Below, piece after piece: positions 1 through 7,633 of a DNA stretch of 13,841 nucleotides. The DNA is from Puia dinghuensis (GTDB lineage Bacteria > Bacteroidota > Bacteroidia > Chitinophagales > Chitinophagaceae): assembly GCA_026224995.1 (NCBI GenBank), contig JAMFRX010000310.1:1-13841 (forward strand). The letters are read 5' to 3'. Every line of letters begins with the position of its first letter. Within the stretch, counting starts at the first letter, position 1. Below the pieces are notes generated by a model. That model was not told the origin of the DNA and made no database searches. It worked only from the letters and a program-made list of their open reading frames with translations. The position numbers were made by a program, and so were the translations under genes.

Positions 1-50
1 GAATAGGGGTGAGCGTTACTTAGATTGTTGTTCTATCAAAACCGAGCAAC

Positions 51-2429
51 ATGAAAAGTTCAGCCATCATAACAAAGACCCTTTCCTTTCTGATCCTGCT
101 CGTGACCGCCATCGTCGCCAACGCCCAAAAAGGCCAGATGACCCAACAGCTCAGAGGCGCCGTCATAGACGGCGTCCTCCAAAAACCGCTGGCCGGCGCC
201 ACCGTCACCCTATTAACAGAGCAGAGGTCTGTCATCACCGACAGCAATGGCAGCTTCTCTTTCCGCAACGTCCCCATCGGCCGGCAATCGATCACCATCA
301 CGCACATCGGCTTCAAGGCCATGACCCAGGACAACATCGAAGTGGAAGCAGGAAAAGAGACCGTGATCAACTTCCCCATGGAATCGGCGCCCTATACGGA
401 ACAGATCGCCGAGGTCAAAGCGACCAGCCGCCGGAACCAGCCGCTCAACGAGATGAGCGTGGTCAGCGCCCGCGCCTTCTCGGTAGAAGAGACCAACAAA
501 TATGCTGCCGCCGTCAACGACCCCCTCCGCATGGCAACCAGCTTCGCCGGCGTGTTCGCCCCTTTCGACGGCAACAACGACATCGTCATCCGCGGCAACT
601 CCCCAACGGGACTGCTATGGCGCATGGAAGGGGTAGAGATCCCCAACCCCAACCACTTCAGCAGCGCCGCCAGCAGCGGCGGCGGAATCTCCATCCTCAG
701 CGCACAGCTGCTCGCCAACTCGGACTTCCTCACCGGCGCCTTCCCTGCACAGTATGGCGACGCCCTGAGCGGGGTCTTCGACCTGCGGCTGCGCAAGGGC
801 AATAGCGAAAAGAACGAATACACCCTGCAGGCCGGCGTCCTCGGCCTCGATGCCGCCGCAGAAGGGCCCCTGTCCCATTCGGGCAAAGGCTCGTGGCTGG
901 TCGACTACCGCTATTCCACCCTGGGTCTGCTCAACAGTTTAGGCATCAAGGTGGCGGCCGGCACCACAACCTTCCAGGACCTCTCATACAACATTTATCT
1001 GCCGGCCGGCCGCGCGGGCAATTTCAGCCTCTTCGGCTTCGGCGGCCTCAGCAACGAGAAGGTCACGCCGAAGCTGGACTCCACCAAATGGAAGAACGCG
1101 GAGGACCGCTATAAGCAAGTCTTTGCCGAAGCTACCGGCATGAGCGGCCTCACACATACCATCTTCCTGGGCAACCGCACCAGCCTCCATTCCGTCCTGG
1201 CCCTGAGCTTCAACGATCTTAAGATCACGGAGAATTACCTGCAGGACAACTACTCCTATATCCCCGATTACTATTCCAACGACAAGACACCCAAATGGAC
1301 CCTCACCTCCAATTTAGACCACCGCTTCGGTACGGACAACCTCCTGCGCGCCGGCTATATCCTGAACCTCATCCACTACGATTATTTCCAGCAAGGCCGG
1401 CAGTCGCCGACGGAGCCCTATCTCAAGCAGGTAGACGCCGGCGGCCAGACGCAAACGGTAGAAGGCTACGGCGAATGGCAGGGCAAGCCCCTGAGTCGTT
1501 TTCAATTCAACCTGGGCCTGCATTGGCTCGGGCTTCTCTACAACCACACCGGCAGCCTCGAACCCCGGGCCTCTGTAAAATGGCAGGCAGGCGACAAGAG
1601 CAGCTTTGCACTGGGCTACGGCCTGCACTCGCAGATCCAGCAGCTGGGCGTTTATTTCGCGCAGGATACCAACGCCATGGGGACTGTCTACCGTCCCAAC
1701 GGCAGGCTGGGCTTCACCAAAGCTCACCATTTCGTGCTGTCCTATAATTATAAATTTGCGAAGGATCTCAGCTTCAAGACGGAGCTCTACTACCAATACC
1801 TGTTCAACGTACCCGTGAATGCGAACGACACCAACACCTTCTCGACCCTTAACATAGAGAGCAGCGATTATGTCTCCGACCCCCTGGTAAACAAAGGCAC
1901 CGGCCGCAATTATGGACTGGAGATGACGCTGGAAAAGTTCCTCAGCAACAATCTCTATTACATGGTGAACGGCTCGCTCTACCAGAGTAAGTACACGGCG
2001 CTGGACGGGATCGAGCGCAATACGCGCTTCAACGGCCACTACCTCTTCAATGGGGTGGCGGGAAAAGATTATAGCTGGTCGGGGAAAGAAGGCAAGGCTA
2101 AGACCTTTGGGGTCAACATAAAGCTCATCTATGCCGGCGGGTACCGCAATACCCCTATAGACGAGGAGCAGTCGGCCCAGCAGGAGAAGACCGTCTATTA
2201 CCAGAAGCTCGCATATACCCTGCAGAACCCGGCTTATTTCCGCGCCGACCTTCGGCTTAGCTTAAAGAAGGATTACCATAAGATCACCACTACCCTCTCC
2301 CTGGACCTGCAGAATCTCACGGGCAATAGGAACGTCTACGACCAGGAGTATGATCCCGTTCAAGGGAAGGTGGTGAACACCTACCAGGTCGGCCTGCTGC
2401 CAATACTCAATTATAAAGTGGAATTCTAA
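51..2429 (+). CDS. TonB-dependent outer-membrane receptor
   Basis: Probable outer-membrane beta-barrel that imports a substrate using TonB/ExbBD energy. Residues 1-25 form a signal peptide (hydrophobic SFLILLVTAIV, then ANA before Gln26). Residues ~34-112 resemble a carboxypeptidase-regulatory-like beta-sandwich (GAVIDG...PLAGATVTL...TDSNGSFSF...IGF). Residues ~130-245 are a plug domain with the VIRGN motif and GGGISILSAQ. The remainder is an aromatic-rich barrel ending in YKVEF with a C-terminal Phe, as expected for BamA-dependent insertion. At 792 aa it is shorter than SusC-type receptors (about 1000 aa), and no SusD partner is present, so a glycan role is not supported. The substrate cannot be read from the sequence; nearby metal-linked genes (modABC, SIP reductase) do not prove a metal substrate. 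The start is the ATG directly before the signal peptide. The 50 bases upstream show no recognisable promoter. Its stop overlaps the stop of the convergent gene. Confidence 0.93.
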   Translation: MKSSAIITKTLSFLILLVTAIVANAQKGQMTQQLRGAVIDGVLQKPLAGATVTLLTEQRSVITDSNGSFSFRNVPIGRQSITITHIGFKAMTQDNIEVEAGKETVINFPMESAPYTEQIAEVKATSRRNQPLNEMSVVSARAFSVEETNKYAAAVNDPLRMATSFAGVFAPFDGNNDIVIRGNSPTGLLWRMEGVEIPNPNHFSSAASSGGGISILSAQLLANSDFLTGAFPAQYGDALSGVFDLRLRKGNSEKNEYTLQAGVLGLDAAAEGPLSHSGKGSWLVDYRYSTLGLLNSLGIKVAAGTTTFQDLSYNIYLPAGRAGNFSLFGFGGLSNEKVTPKLDSTKWKNAEDRYKQVFAEATGMSGLTHTIFLGNRTSLHSVLALSFNDLKITENYLQDNYSYIPDYYSNDKTPKWTLTSNLDHRFGTDNLLRAGYILNLIHYDYFQQGRQSPTEPYLKQVDAGGQTQTVEGYGEWQGKPLSRFQFNLGLHWLGLLYNHTGSLEPRASVKWQAGDKSSFALGYGLHSQIQQLGVYFAQDTNAMGTVYRPNGRLGFTKAHHFVLSYNYKFAKDLSFKTELYYQYLFNVPVNANDTNTFSTLNIESSDYVSDPLVNKGTGRNYGLEMTLEKFLSNNLYYMVNGSLYQSKYTALDGIERNTRFNGHYLFNGVAGKDYSWSGKEGKAKTFGVNIKLIYAGGYRNTPIDEEQSAQQEKTVYYQKLAYTLQNPAYFRADLRLSLKKDYHKITTTLSLDLQNLTGNRNVYDQEYDPVQGKVVNTYQVGLLPILNYKVEF

Positions 2430-3208
2430 GGGAGATAAACCATGTCCATATGAAAATACTTCTCGAGTATCTTGTCACGGTGGTCCTCCCCCTGGATGAT
2501 CTTCACCTGCCGCTTGCCATTCTCCGTACGGATCAGCTTGTTGTTGATCAGGCTGATCCTTCCTTCCCTGGTGGGAAGAGTGCAGATGAGGCTCCGGCGA
2601 AAGTGCGATTCGGGCGAGCCCTGGTGGAACTCGTTCATGGCATGGAAGTCCTCCAGCAGCCGCGGAGTGGTGGTGAAAATATAGTCTATTTTGAAATCTT
2701 GCTTGGAGCTGCTCCATTTAGCCACACCCAGGTAGGAACGGCCATCGACGATCACCGGATCGACGATCTGGTAATAGCTACGGCCGTCGCTCTGGATCTC
2801 GCCCGGGATAAGGGCCAGGGGTGTGAGGCTAAAATCTCCATACCCTACGTCTACGAGCCACTTGCGCCCATGCAGCTCCACCAGAAGGGCCATATGCTCG
2901 AACTCCCGGCCGTATTTGTTATTGCCGTGATGCAGGCGGCCGCCGATCATGGTCACCTCGAAGCCGGAAGTAGCCAGCAGGTTATGAAAAAGTATGTTCA
3001 GCTCATAACAATAGCCTCCCCGGTTGTCATGGATGACCTTCTGATATAAAGAATTGATTTGTAAAAAGATAGGAATTCCGTTGTGAATATCCAAGGTCTC
3101 GAATGGAATGGCGAACGCGTGATTGTACTGCAGCTCACGTAAGGTAGCTAAGTCCCTGTATACTATACCATTGTAATTAATCCGCTTTAAATAGCCACTT
3201 ATGTCCAT
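2426..3208 (-). CDS. Arylamine N-acetyltransferase
   Basis: Cytosolic enzyme of the NAT family, which moves an acetyl group from acetyl-CoA to aromatic amines or hydrazines through a cysteine thioester. The Cys-His-Asp triad is visible: Cys67 in RGGYCYE, His105 in FEHMALLV and Asp120 in VDVGYGDF. The family's PFETLDIHNG motif lies at residues 35-44, and the third-domain segment SHFRRSLICTLPT lies at 201-213. Its 260 aa match the usual bacterial NAT length (about 250-280). The start is the ATG at 3208; the preceding minus-strand sequence holds a hairpin and TAGGTC repeats but only a weak promoter match. It is the last of three minus-strand enzymes, 136 bp after the metallo-hydrolase, so separate transcription is plausible. 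The physiological substrate is unknown. The tail-to-tail arrangement with the TonB receptor leaves no room for a terminator outside coding DNA. Confidence 0.93.
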   Translation of the reverse strand: MDISGYLKRINYNGIVYRDLATLRELQYNHAFAIPFETLDIHNGIPIFLQINSLYQKVIHDNRGGYCYELNILFHNLLATSGFEVTMIGGRLHHGNNKYGREFEHMALLVELHGRKWLVDVGYGDFSLTPLALIPGEIQSDGRSYYQIVDPVIVDGRSYLGVAKWSSSKQDFKIDYIFTTTPRLLEDFHAMNEFHQGSPESHFRRSLICTLPTREGRISLINNKLIRTENGKRQVKIIQGEDHRDKILEKYFHMDMVYLP

Positions 3209-3254
3209 TTCTGTAGAGTTTTAGCAAATCCAGTGTCTTTAGGTCAGTAGGTCT

Positions 3255-3272
3255 CTGGACCCTTAGGTCCAG
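3255..3272. repeat. Perfect 7-bp inverted repeat upstream of the NAT gene
   Basis: CTGGACC-CTTA-GGTCCAG is a perfect 7-bp stem with a 4-base loop, 46 bp upstream of the NAT start codon. The same patch has TAGGTC three times in direct orientation, at 3240-3245, 3248-3253 and 3264-3269. No T-run follows the hairpin in the minus direction, so it is a poor intrinsic terminator for the metallo-hydrolase. A regulator binding site or a leader hairpin is equally possible. Confidence 0.4.
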
Positions 3273-3344
3273 CTCATGTGCGTTACAATTCCCTTGCCAT
3301 TTATTGACAAGTACAAAGGGCTTAATGCTGCAAGCGTATCAAGG

Positions 3345-4025
3345 TCAGAGTTCAATTGTCTCTCCGGGCGCCGGAAGCAGGAGTTTCTTGCGGGCAGCCG
3401 CGAAATCGGCTTTTGCTTTTTCGGTGTCTATTTGAATTATAGGCCAGGTGTTGTAATGGGTGCCGACGATCGTATCGCACTTCACGAAATCCGCCGCATG
3501 AACCGCATCTTCAACATCCATCGTATAGTTCCCCCCGATCGGGAAGACGGCGAAATTAAGCTTCGCCCAAAGAGGGATCAGCTGCATATCCATGGTCAGG
3601 GCCGTATCGCCCGCAATATAGAAATTGCCCTGCGGAGTGGTGAACACAAAGCCCATGGGATTGCCGGCATAGCTGCCATCGCTGAAGGACGACGAATGGA
3701 TAGCGTTCACCGGCCTCGCCTTTCCGAAATCAAAGGTGGACGGACCGCCATGGTTCACGGGATGCGCCTTTTCGATCCCCATGCTCTTCAGCCAGGTGGC
3801 TATCTCGGCCGCGGCTACGACAACCGCACCCGTCCGCTTGGCAATGGCTACCACGTCACCGGTATGGTCCCCATGTCCATGGGTAAGGAAAATATAATCC
3901 GCCTTAATCTTCTCAATGTCAACGTCTTTCACCAAAGGATTACCCGTAAAGAAAGGGTCGAATAAGATCTGCTTGCCACCTACTTCGATCGAAAATGTCG
4001 CGTGTCCGTAAAAAGTGAACTTCAT
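3345..4025 (-). CDS. UPF0173-type metal-dependent hydrolase (metallo-beta-lactamase fold)
   Basis: A 226-aa single-domain protein of the metallo-beta-lactamase superfamily, closest by recall to the UPF0173 (YtkL-like) group, which is usually annotated only as metal-dependent hydrolase. Metal ligands are visible: H49-x-H51-x-D53-H54 in LTHGHGDHTGD, His110, Asp140 in IAGDTALT, and His190 in VGTHYNTWP. The N-terminus MKFTFYGHATFSIE and the segment FPIGGNYTMDVEDA (161-174) are typical of the group. There is no signal peptide, so it should be cytosolic. The substrate is not known for the group. It lies 63 bp downstream of the flavin oxidoreductase on the same strand and could be cotranscribed, but a candidate promoter sits in that gap. 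The ATG at 4025 fits the family N-terminus exactly. Confidence 0.9.
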   Translation of the reverse strand: MKFTFYGHATFSIEVGGKQILFDPFFTGNPLVKDVDIEKIKADYIFLTHGHGDHTGDVVAIAKRTGAVVVAAAEIATWLKSMGIEKAHPVNHGGPSTFDFGKARPVNAIHSSSFSDGSYAGNPMGFVFTTPQGNFYIAGDTALTMDMQLIPLWAKLNFAVFPIGGNYTMDVEDAVHAADFVKCDTIVGTHYNTWPIIQIDTEKAKADFAAARKKLLLPAPGETIEL

Positions 4026-4050
4026 GTTTGGTACTATATTAAAGGAATGT

Positions 4051-4079
4051 CAAAACAAGTAACCGGGATAAAAGTTCAA
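4051..4079 (-). promoter_or_regulatory. Candidate Bacteroidota promoter for the metallo-hydrolase
   Basis: Read on the minus strand, TTG at 4079-4077 is followed after 18 bases by TTGTTTTG at 4058-4051. This matches the Bacteroidota -33/-7 consensus (TTG, about 19 bases, TAnnTTTG) except for one base in the -7 element. The predicted transcript would start near 4047, about 22 bases before the ATG at 4025. It is a single-site match in an AT-rich gap, so moderate to low confidence. Confidence 0.35.
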
Positions 4080-4088
4080 CCATTGAAT

Positions 4089-5159
4089 TTATTTAAGTCT
4101 CGCTCTTTCATACTGCAGCGGCCAGTGCATCTCCTTATTCCTCAGCTCATCTGCAGCATGTAACGGAAAGTAAGGATCACGCAGCAATTGCCGGGCCATC
4201 ACGATAAGGTCGGCCTGGCCGGTCGTCAGGATCGATTCCGCCTGTACGGCATCGGTGATAAGCCCCACCGTTCCCGTCAGGATACCCGTAGCCTCACGGA
4301 TGCGCTGGGAAAAGCCGACCTGGTAAGCAGGCCCGATGGGTATTTTCTGGTAGGGGACAAGGCCGCCGGAGGAGCAGTCTATCAGGTCTACTTCACGACT
4401 TTTCAGCACCCCTGCCAGCCGGATGGCTTCTTCGGGCGACCAGCCGCCTTCGGCCCAATCGGTCGCGGAGATGCGGACGAACAGCGGATAGCCCGCGGGC
4501 CAGGCCGTCCGGACGGCATCTACGATCTCCGTAAGCAGCCTTATCCTATTCTCGAAGCTTCCGCCATATTCGTCTGTCCTATGGTTGCTCAGGGGCGAAA
4601 GGAATTGATGAACCAGGTAGCCATGTGCCGCATGGAGCTCTACGACCTTGAACCCGGCCAGCATGGCGCGCCGGGCCGCGGCCCTGAATTCCTCCACTAC
4701 CTTCCCGATCTCCCCGGCAGTCAGCTCCAGGGGCAGCCCATAGTGTTCGTCAAAGGGGATGGCGCTGGGCGCTACGATAGGCCAGCCGCCCTCGCCTTCT
4801 TTCACCAGCTTACCGCCATTCCAGGGTTCCCGGACGCTGGCCTTACGGCCGGCATGCGCCAGCTGGATGCCGATCTCGCTGCCCTGCGCCCGCACGAATT
4901 TCACGATCCGGCGGAGGCCTTCTATATGTTCGTCTTTCCAGATGCCCAGGTCATGGGATGAGATCCTTCCCTCGGGTGAAACGGCCGTGGCTTCGGTAAT
5001 GATAAGACCGGCGCCGCCTACCGCGCGGCTGCCCAGGTGTACCAGATGCCAGTCGTCCGCAAAACCATCATGTGCCGAATACTGGCACATGGGGGATACG
5101 ACTATCCGGTTGCCAAAAACGATATCGCGGATCTGTAAAGGGGTAAACAGTTTGCTCAT
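4089..5159 (-). CDS. NADH:flavin oxidoreductase, Old Yellow Enzyme family (YqjM-like)
   Basis: A 356-aa FMN-dependent TIM-barrel ene-reductase of the Old Yellow Enzyme family, which reduces activated C=C bonds using NAD(P)H. It fits the YqjM-like class: SPMCQYSA places Cys25 and Tyr27 at the positions that tune FMN and bind substrate, and ELHAAHGYLVHQFLSP supplies the His176/His179 pair that binds the substrate carbonyl, followed by Tyr181. FMN-phosphate-binding elements lie near 295-325 (GTVGLIT and ADLIVMARQLLRDPY). The start is set at the ATG at 5159 (MSKLFTPLQ), the normal family N-terminus. An in-frame ATG at 5201 adds 14 atypical residues and would leave two bases before the divergent modA start. 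It leads the row of three minus-strand enzymes. Likely roles are enone detoxification or stress metabolism; the natural substrate is unknown. Confidence 0.93.
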   Translation of the reverse strand: MSKLFTPLQIRDIVFGNRIVVSPMCQYSAHDGFADDWHLVHLGSRAVGGAGLIITEATAVSPEGRISSHDLGIWKDEHIEGLRRIVKFVRAQGSEIGIQLAHAGRKASVREPWNGGKLVKEGEGGWPIVAPSAIPFDEHYGLPLELTAGEIGKVVEEFRAAARRAMLAGFKVVELHAAHGYLVHQFLSPLSNHRTDEYGGSFENRIRLLTEIVDAVRTAWPAGYPLFVRISATDWAEGGWSPEEAIRLAGVLKSREVDLIDCSSGGLVPYQKIPIGPAYQVGFSQRIREATGILTGTVGLITDAVQAESILTTGQADLIVMARQLLRDPYFPLHAADELRNKEMHWPLQYERARLK

Positions 5160-5203
5160 ATTAGGGGCGAAGGTCCTAAATTTACCTATAATTTTCACCA
5201 TCT
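5151..5203 (+). promoter_or_regulatory. Divergent OYE/modA intergenic region with weak promoter match
   Basis: Only 44 bp separate the OYE start (5159) and the modA start (5204). The region contains the palindromic TAAATTTA at 5177-5184, which matches the Bacteroidota -7 element except for its last base on either strand. On the plus strand TTTG at 5151-5154 lies 22 bases upstream, at the edge of usual spacing. No ModE-type operator was recognised. Treat it as a region that must hold both promoters rather than a defined site. Confidence 0.25.
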
Positions 5204-6046
5204 ATGTTCAAAGCCCGTTGGCGCCTTCCGGCCTCTTACGCCGCAGCCGCACTCCTGCTGGCTTTCAAGCCCCCGGGACCGTTAGCATTCTACCGGGCGC
5301 CGGCAGCCGATAGTAGTTCGCCATTAGCCCTTGGCAAGGCGCCGGCCCAGACCGAGGTGCTGGTGGCCGCAGCCACCGACCTGCGATTCGCCATGGATTC
5401 GCTGGTCGCGATCTTCTCGCGTGAGAACCCTGGCGTCTCGGTAAAGGTAACTTATGGCTCATCCGGCAACTTCTTCCAGCAGATAAAGAACGGCGCCCCC
5501 TTCGATCTCTTCTTTTCGGCGGACATCGACTACCCCCGGCAGCTCAAGGAGCAGGACAAGGCCGCCTCTGTCGTCCACCAGTATGGGACGGGGCAGCTGG
5601 TGCTGTGGAGCAAGATCCTCGACCCTGCCCACGACCAGATGAATACCCTGCTCAGCACCGCCGTAAGCAGGATAGCCATCGCCAATCCCGCCCATGCCCC
5701 CTATGGCAAACGGGCGGAGGAAAGTCTGCATTACTATAACGTGTATGACAAGGTGAAGGATAAGCTGGTCATCGGGGAAAACATTGCCCAGACCGCGCAA
5801 TATGCGCAGACCGGCGCCGCGGACGTGGGGATCATCGCCCTCTCGCTGGCCCTTTCTCCGTCGATGCAGCAGTCCGGCGGCAAATACTGGCTGATCCCAT
5901 CGGCCGCCCACCAGCCCCTACAGCAGGGGTTCATCCTGCTGCCGCATTCCAAAGGCAATGCAGGGGCCGAAAAATTCGCCGCTTTCTTCAGTTCCAAAAC
6001 CGCAACCGCCATCCTGCGCAGCTTCGGCTTCGGTGAGCCGGGTTAA
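5204..6046 (+). CDS. modA: Molybdate ABC transporter, periplasmic substrate-binding protein
   Basis: Captures molybdate (or tungstate) in the periplasm and delivers it to ModB. Family motifs are clear: VLVAAATDLRFAM (residues 52-64), TYGSSGNFFQQIK, PFDLFFSADIDYP, IANPAHAPYGKRAEESL and GENIAQTAQYAQTGAADVGIIAL. The Ser residues of the GSSGN loop and the Tyr of the APYG segment lie where ModA proteins bind the oxyanion. The N-terminus is odd: a hydrophobic stretch (SYAAAALLLAF) is followed by a Pro/Ala-rich linker, giving about 50 residues before the mature fold, and there is no lipobox cysteine. Export is therefore likely, but the cleavage site is uncertain. It is the first gene of the modABC operon, 12 bp before modB. 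Length (280 aa) is slightly above the usual ~255, explained by the leader. Confidence 0.95.
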   Translation: MFKARWRLPASYAAAALLLAFKPPGPLAFYRAPAADSSSPLALGKAPAQTEVLVAAATDLRFAMDSLVAIFSRENPGVSVKVTYGSSGNFFQQIKNGAPFDLFFSADIDYPRQLKEQDKAASVVHQYGTGQLVLWSKILDPAHDQMNTLLSTAVSRIAIANPAHAPYGKRAEESLHYYNVYDKVKDKLVIGENIAQTAQYAQTGAADVGIIALSLALSPSMQQSGGKYWLIPSAAHQPLQQGFILLPHSKGNAGAEKFAAFFSSKTATAILRSFGFGEPG

Positions 6047-6058
6047 AACAGATCGCTT

Positions 6059-6736
6059 ATGATCCAATGGCTACCACTCTGGCTAAGCCTTCAGCTGGCC
6101 TTCGTCACGACGCTTGTCCTGCTGCTGATAGGCATCCCCGTGAGCTACTGGCTGGCCTATAGCCGTCGTCGCTGGACGGTGATCGCGGAAGCCTGCATCA
6201 GCCTGCCCATGGTGCTGCCGCCCTCCGTCCTGGGCTTCTATCTGCTCCTGGCCTTCAGCCCCGCGGGCGGCCTGGGCCATTTCCTGCAGCGTCACCTGGA
6301 CCTGCGGCTGGTCTTCAGCTTCCAGGGACTGGTGATCGCCTCTATCCTGTACAGCCTCCCATTCATGGTCAACCCGCTGCTGGCCGGCTTCAAGAACCTT
6401 CCGCCGCACCTGCGCGAAGCCTCCCGCACGCTCGGCAAGTCCGACTTTACCACCCTTCGGCGTATCCTCCTTCCCAATATCCGCGCCTCGCTGGTCACGG
6501 GCGCCATCCTGAGCTTTGCCCATACCATCGGCGAGTTCGGTGTCGTCATGATGATCGGCGGCAGCATCCCGGGCCATACCAAGGTGGCGTCTGTCGCCAT
6601 CTATGACGAAGTCCAGTCGGGCAACTATCCCCTGGCCAATCGCTATGCGGCCATCCTCCTGGCTTTCTCTTTCCTTATCCTGTTAGTGGTCTATAGCGTC
6701 AACCACCACTTCAGCAAGTCCAAAAATATCCTATGA
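6059..6736 (+). CDS. modB: Molybdate ABC transporter, permease
   Basis: Integral inner-membrane permease, 225 aa, forming the dimeric molybdate channel. About five to six membrane segments are visible (roughly residues 7-34, 40-65, 85-110, 145-175 and 195-215). The cytoplasmic EAA loop that docks on the ATPase is at 119-142 (REASRTLGKSDF...LPN). Strong ModB signatures are SLPMVLPPSVLGFYLL (48-63) and FAHTIGEFGVVMMIGG (153-168), followed by IYDEVQSGNY (181-190). Its stop overlaps the modC start as ATGA at 6733-6736, so the two are translationally coupled. Length and motifs are normal for the family. A sulfate permease is less likely given the GEFG signature and the ModA partner. Confidence 0.95.
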   Translation: MIQWLPLWLSLQLAFVTTLVLLLIGIPVSYWLAYSRRRWTVIAEACISLPMVLPPSVLGFYLLLAFSPAGGLGHFLQRHLDLRLVFSFQGLVIASILYSLPFMVNPLLAGFKNLPPHLREASRTLGKSDFTTLRRILLPNIRASLVTGAILSFAHTIGEFGVVMMIGGSIPGHTKVASVAIYDEVQSGNYPLANRYAAILLAFSFLILLVVYSVNHHFSKSKNIL

Positions 6737-7602
6737 CCAGTCTCCGGTTCCAGGCTACCAAGATGCTGCATACGGCACAAGGCAATCAGCTGTTCACCGT
6801 AGCCTTCGAAGCCAGACAGGGGCAGATCATGGCCTTGTATGGTCCTTCCGGCGCCGGGAAGACCACGCTCCTGCGCATCCTCGCGGGTCTCACGGATACC
6901 GCTTCTGGTCAGATCGAAGTAGAAGGCGAGACCTGGCTCGACAGCGCCCTTGGCCTCAGCCTGCCTACGCGTCACCGCTCCATCGGCTTCGTCTTCCAGG
7001 ACTTCGCCCTCTTCCCCAACCTTACAGTCAGGGAGCAGCTGGAGTTTGCGCTGCCGGACAAGGCCGGCAAGGCCATCGTTACCGAGCTGCTGGAGCTCAT
7101 GGAGCTGCAGGAGCTGCAGCATCGCCGTCCTACCCTCCTCTCCGGCGGCCAGCAGCAGCGTGTCGCCATCGCCCGCGCCATCGCCAGGCGTCCCAGGTTG
7201 CTGCTGCTCGACGAACCCCTTAGTGCCGTTGATGACCAGATGCGCGATAAGCTTCAGGATTATCTCTTAAAGGCGCAGCGGCATTATCACCTTACTACCA
7301 TTCTCGTGAGTCACTATGTTCCGGAGATCTTTCGGTTGGCCGACAACGTGTTAATGCTGGAACAGGGGCGGGTCACCGGGCAGGGCCTTCCTTCAGCCGT
7401 CTTCGCCGGCGCGCCTTTCAAAGCCACAGGGACGATCGTCCACATCGAGTCCGCCGGCAGCGCCTTCGTCATCCGGGTTCGTTGTGCCGGCACCATGATC
7501 GATGTGCCCGTCACCGCCGGAGAGGCGGCCGGCCTCCGGCCCGGGCAGGAGGTCGTTGTATCCTCCAATCTGTTCGCCCCGCAGCTGCTGCCGGTCAAAT
7601 GA
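6733..7602 (+). CDS. modC: Molybdate ABC transporter, ATP-binding protein
   Basis: Cytoplasmic ATPase that powers ModB. All nucleotide-binding motifs are intact: Walker A GPSGAGKTT (37-45), Q-loop Gln89 in VFQDFALFPNLTV, signature LSGGQQQR (136-143), Walker B LLLLDEP (156-162) and H-loop His194 in LVSHYVPE. After the ATPase domain, residues ~229-289 (ATGTIVHIE...GQEVVVSSNLFAPQLL) form a single TOBE/Mop-like beta domain, which in ModC-type proteins can bind molybdate and feed back on transport. At 289 aa it is shorter than E. coli ModC (352 aa), in keeping with one small C-terminal domain. Residues 118-129 are Leu/Glu-rich, encoded by repeating GAGCTG-like units. It starts within the modB stop (ATGA) and is the last gene of the operon. 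No terminator is evident in the 31-bp convergent gap that follows. Confidence 0.94.
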   Translation: MTSLRFQATKMLHTAQGNQLFTVAFEARQGQIMALYGPSGAGKTTLLRILAGLTDTASGQIEVEGETWLDSALGLSLPTRHRSIGFVFQDFALFPNLTVREQLEFALPDKAGKAIVTELLELMELQELQHRRPTLLSGGQQQRVAIARAIARRPRLLLLDEPLSAVDDQMRDKLQDYLLKAQRHYHLTTILVSHYVPEIFRLADNVLMLEQGRVTGQGLPSAVFAGAPFKATGTIVHIESAGSAFVIRVRCAGTMIDVPVTAGEAAGLRPGQEVVVSSNLFAPQLLPVK

Positions 7603-7633
7603 TCCCACGGCCGATCCCTGGTGTTTGCAGCCT

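Noticed and set aside
1314..2039. A 241-codon minus-strand frame inside the TonB receptor gene
   Set aside because: The receptor barrel is continuous and well formed on the plus strand. The antisense product shows no domain and is explained by codon bias.
51..2429. A SusC-type glycan transporter
   Set aside because: The protein is about 200 residues too short, lacks typical SusC signatures, and has no SusD gene next to it.
3276..4961. Long plus-strand frames opposite the metallo-hydrolase (3276-3965) and opposite the flavin oxidoreductase (4188-4961)
   Set aside because: The minus-strand genes carry complete family motifs and catalytic residues. The opposite frames translate to low-similarity Arg/Gly/Pro-rich sequence expected from GC-rich antisense DNA.
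5160..5201. Extended start of the flavin oxidoreductase at ATG 5201
   Set aside because: It adds 14 residues before the standard MSKLF N-terminus and would leave only two bases to the divergent modA start.
7083..7121. GAGCTG-like repeats within modC as a tandem repeat element
   Set aside because: The units are imperfect and encode a Leu/Glu helix in the normal ABC helical subdomain; they are best explained by coding sequence.
7603..7633. Terminator in the convergent gap between modC and the SIP reductase
   Set aside because: No stable stem with a following T-run is visible on either strand.
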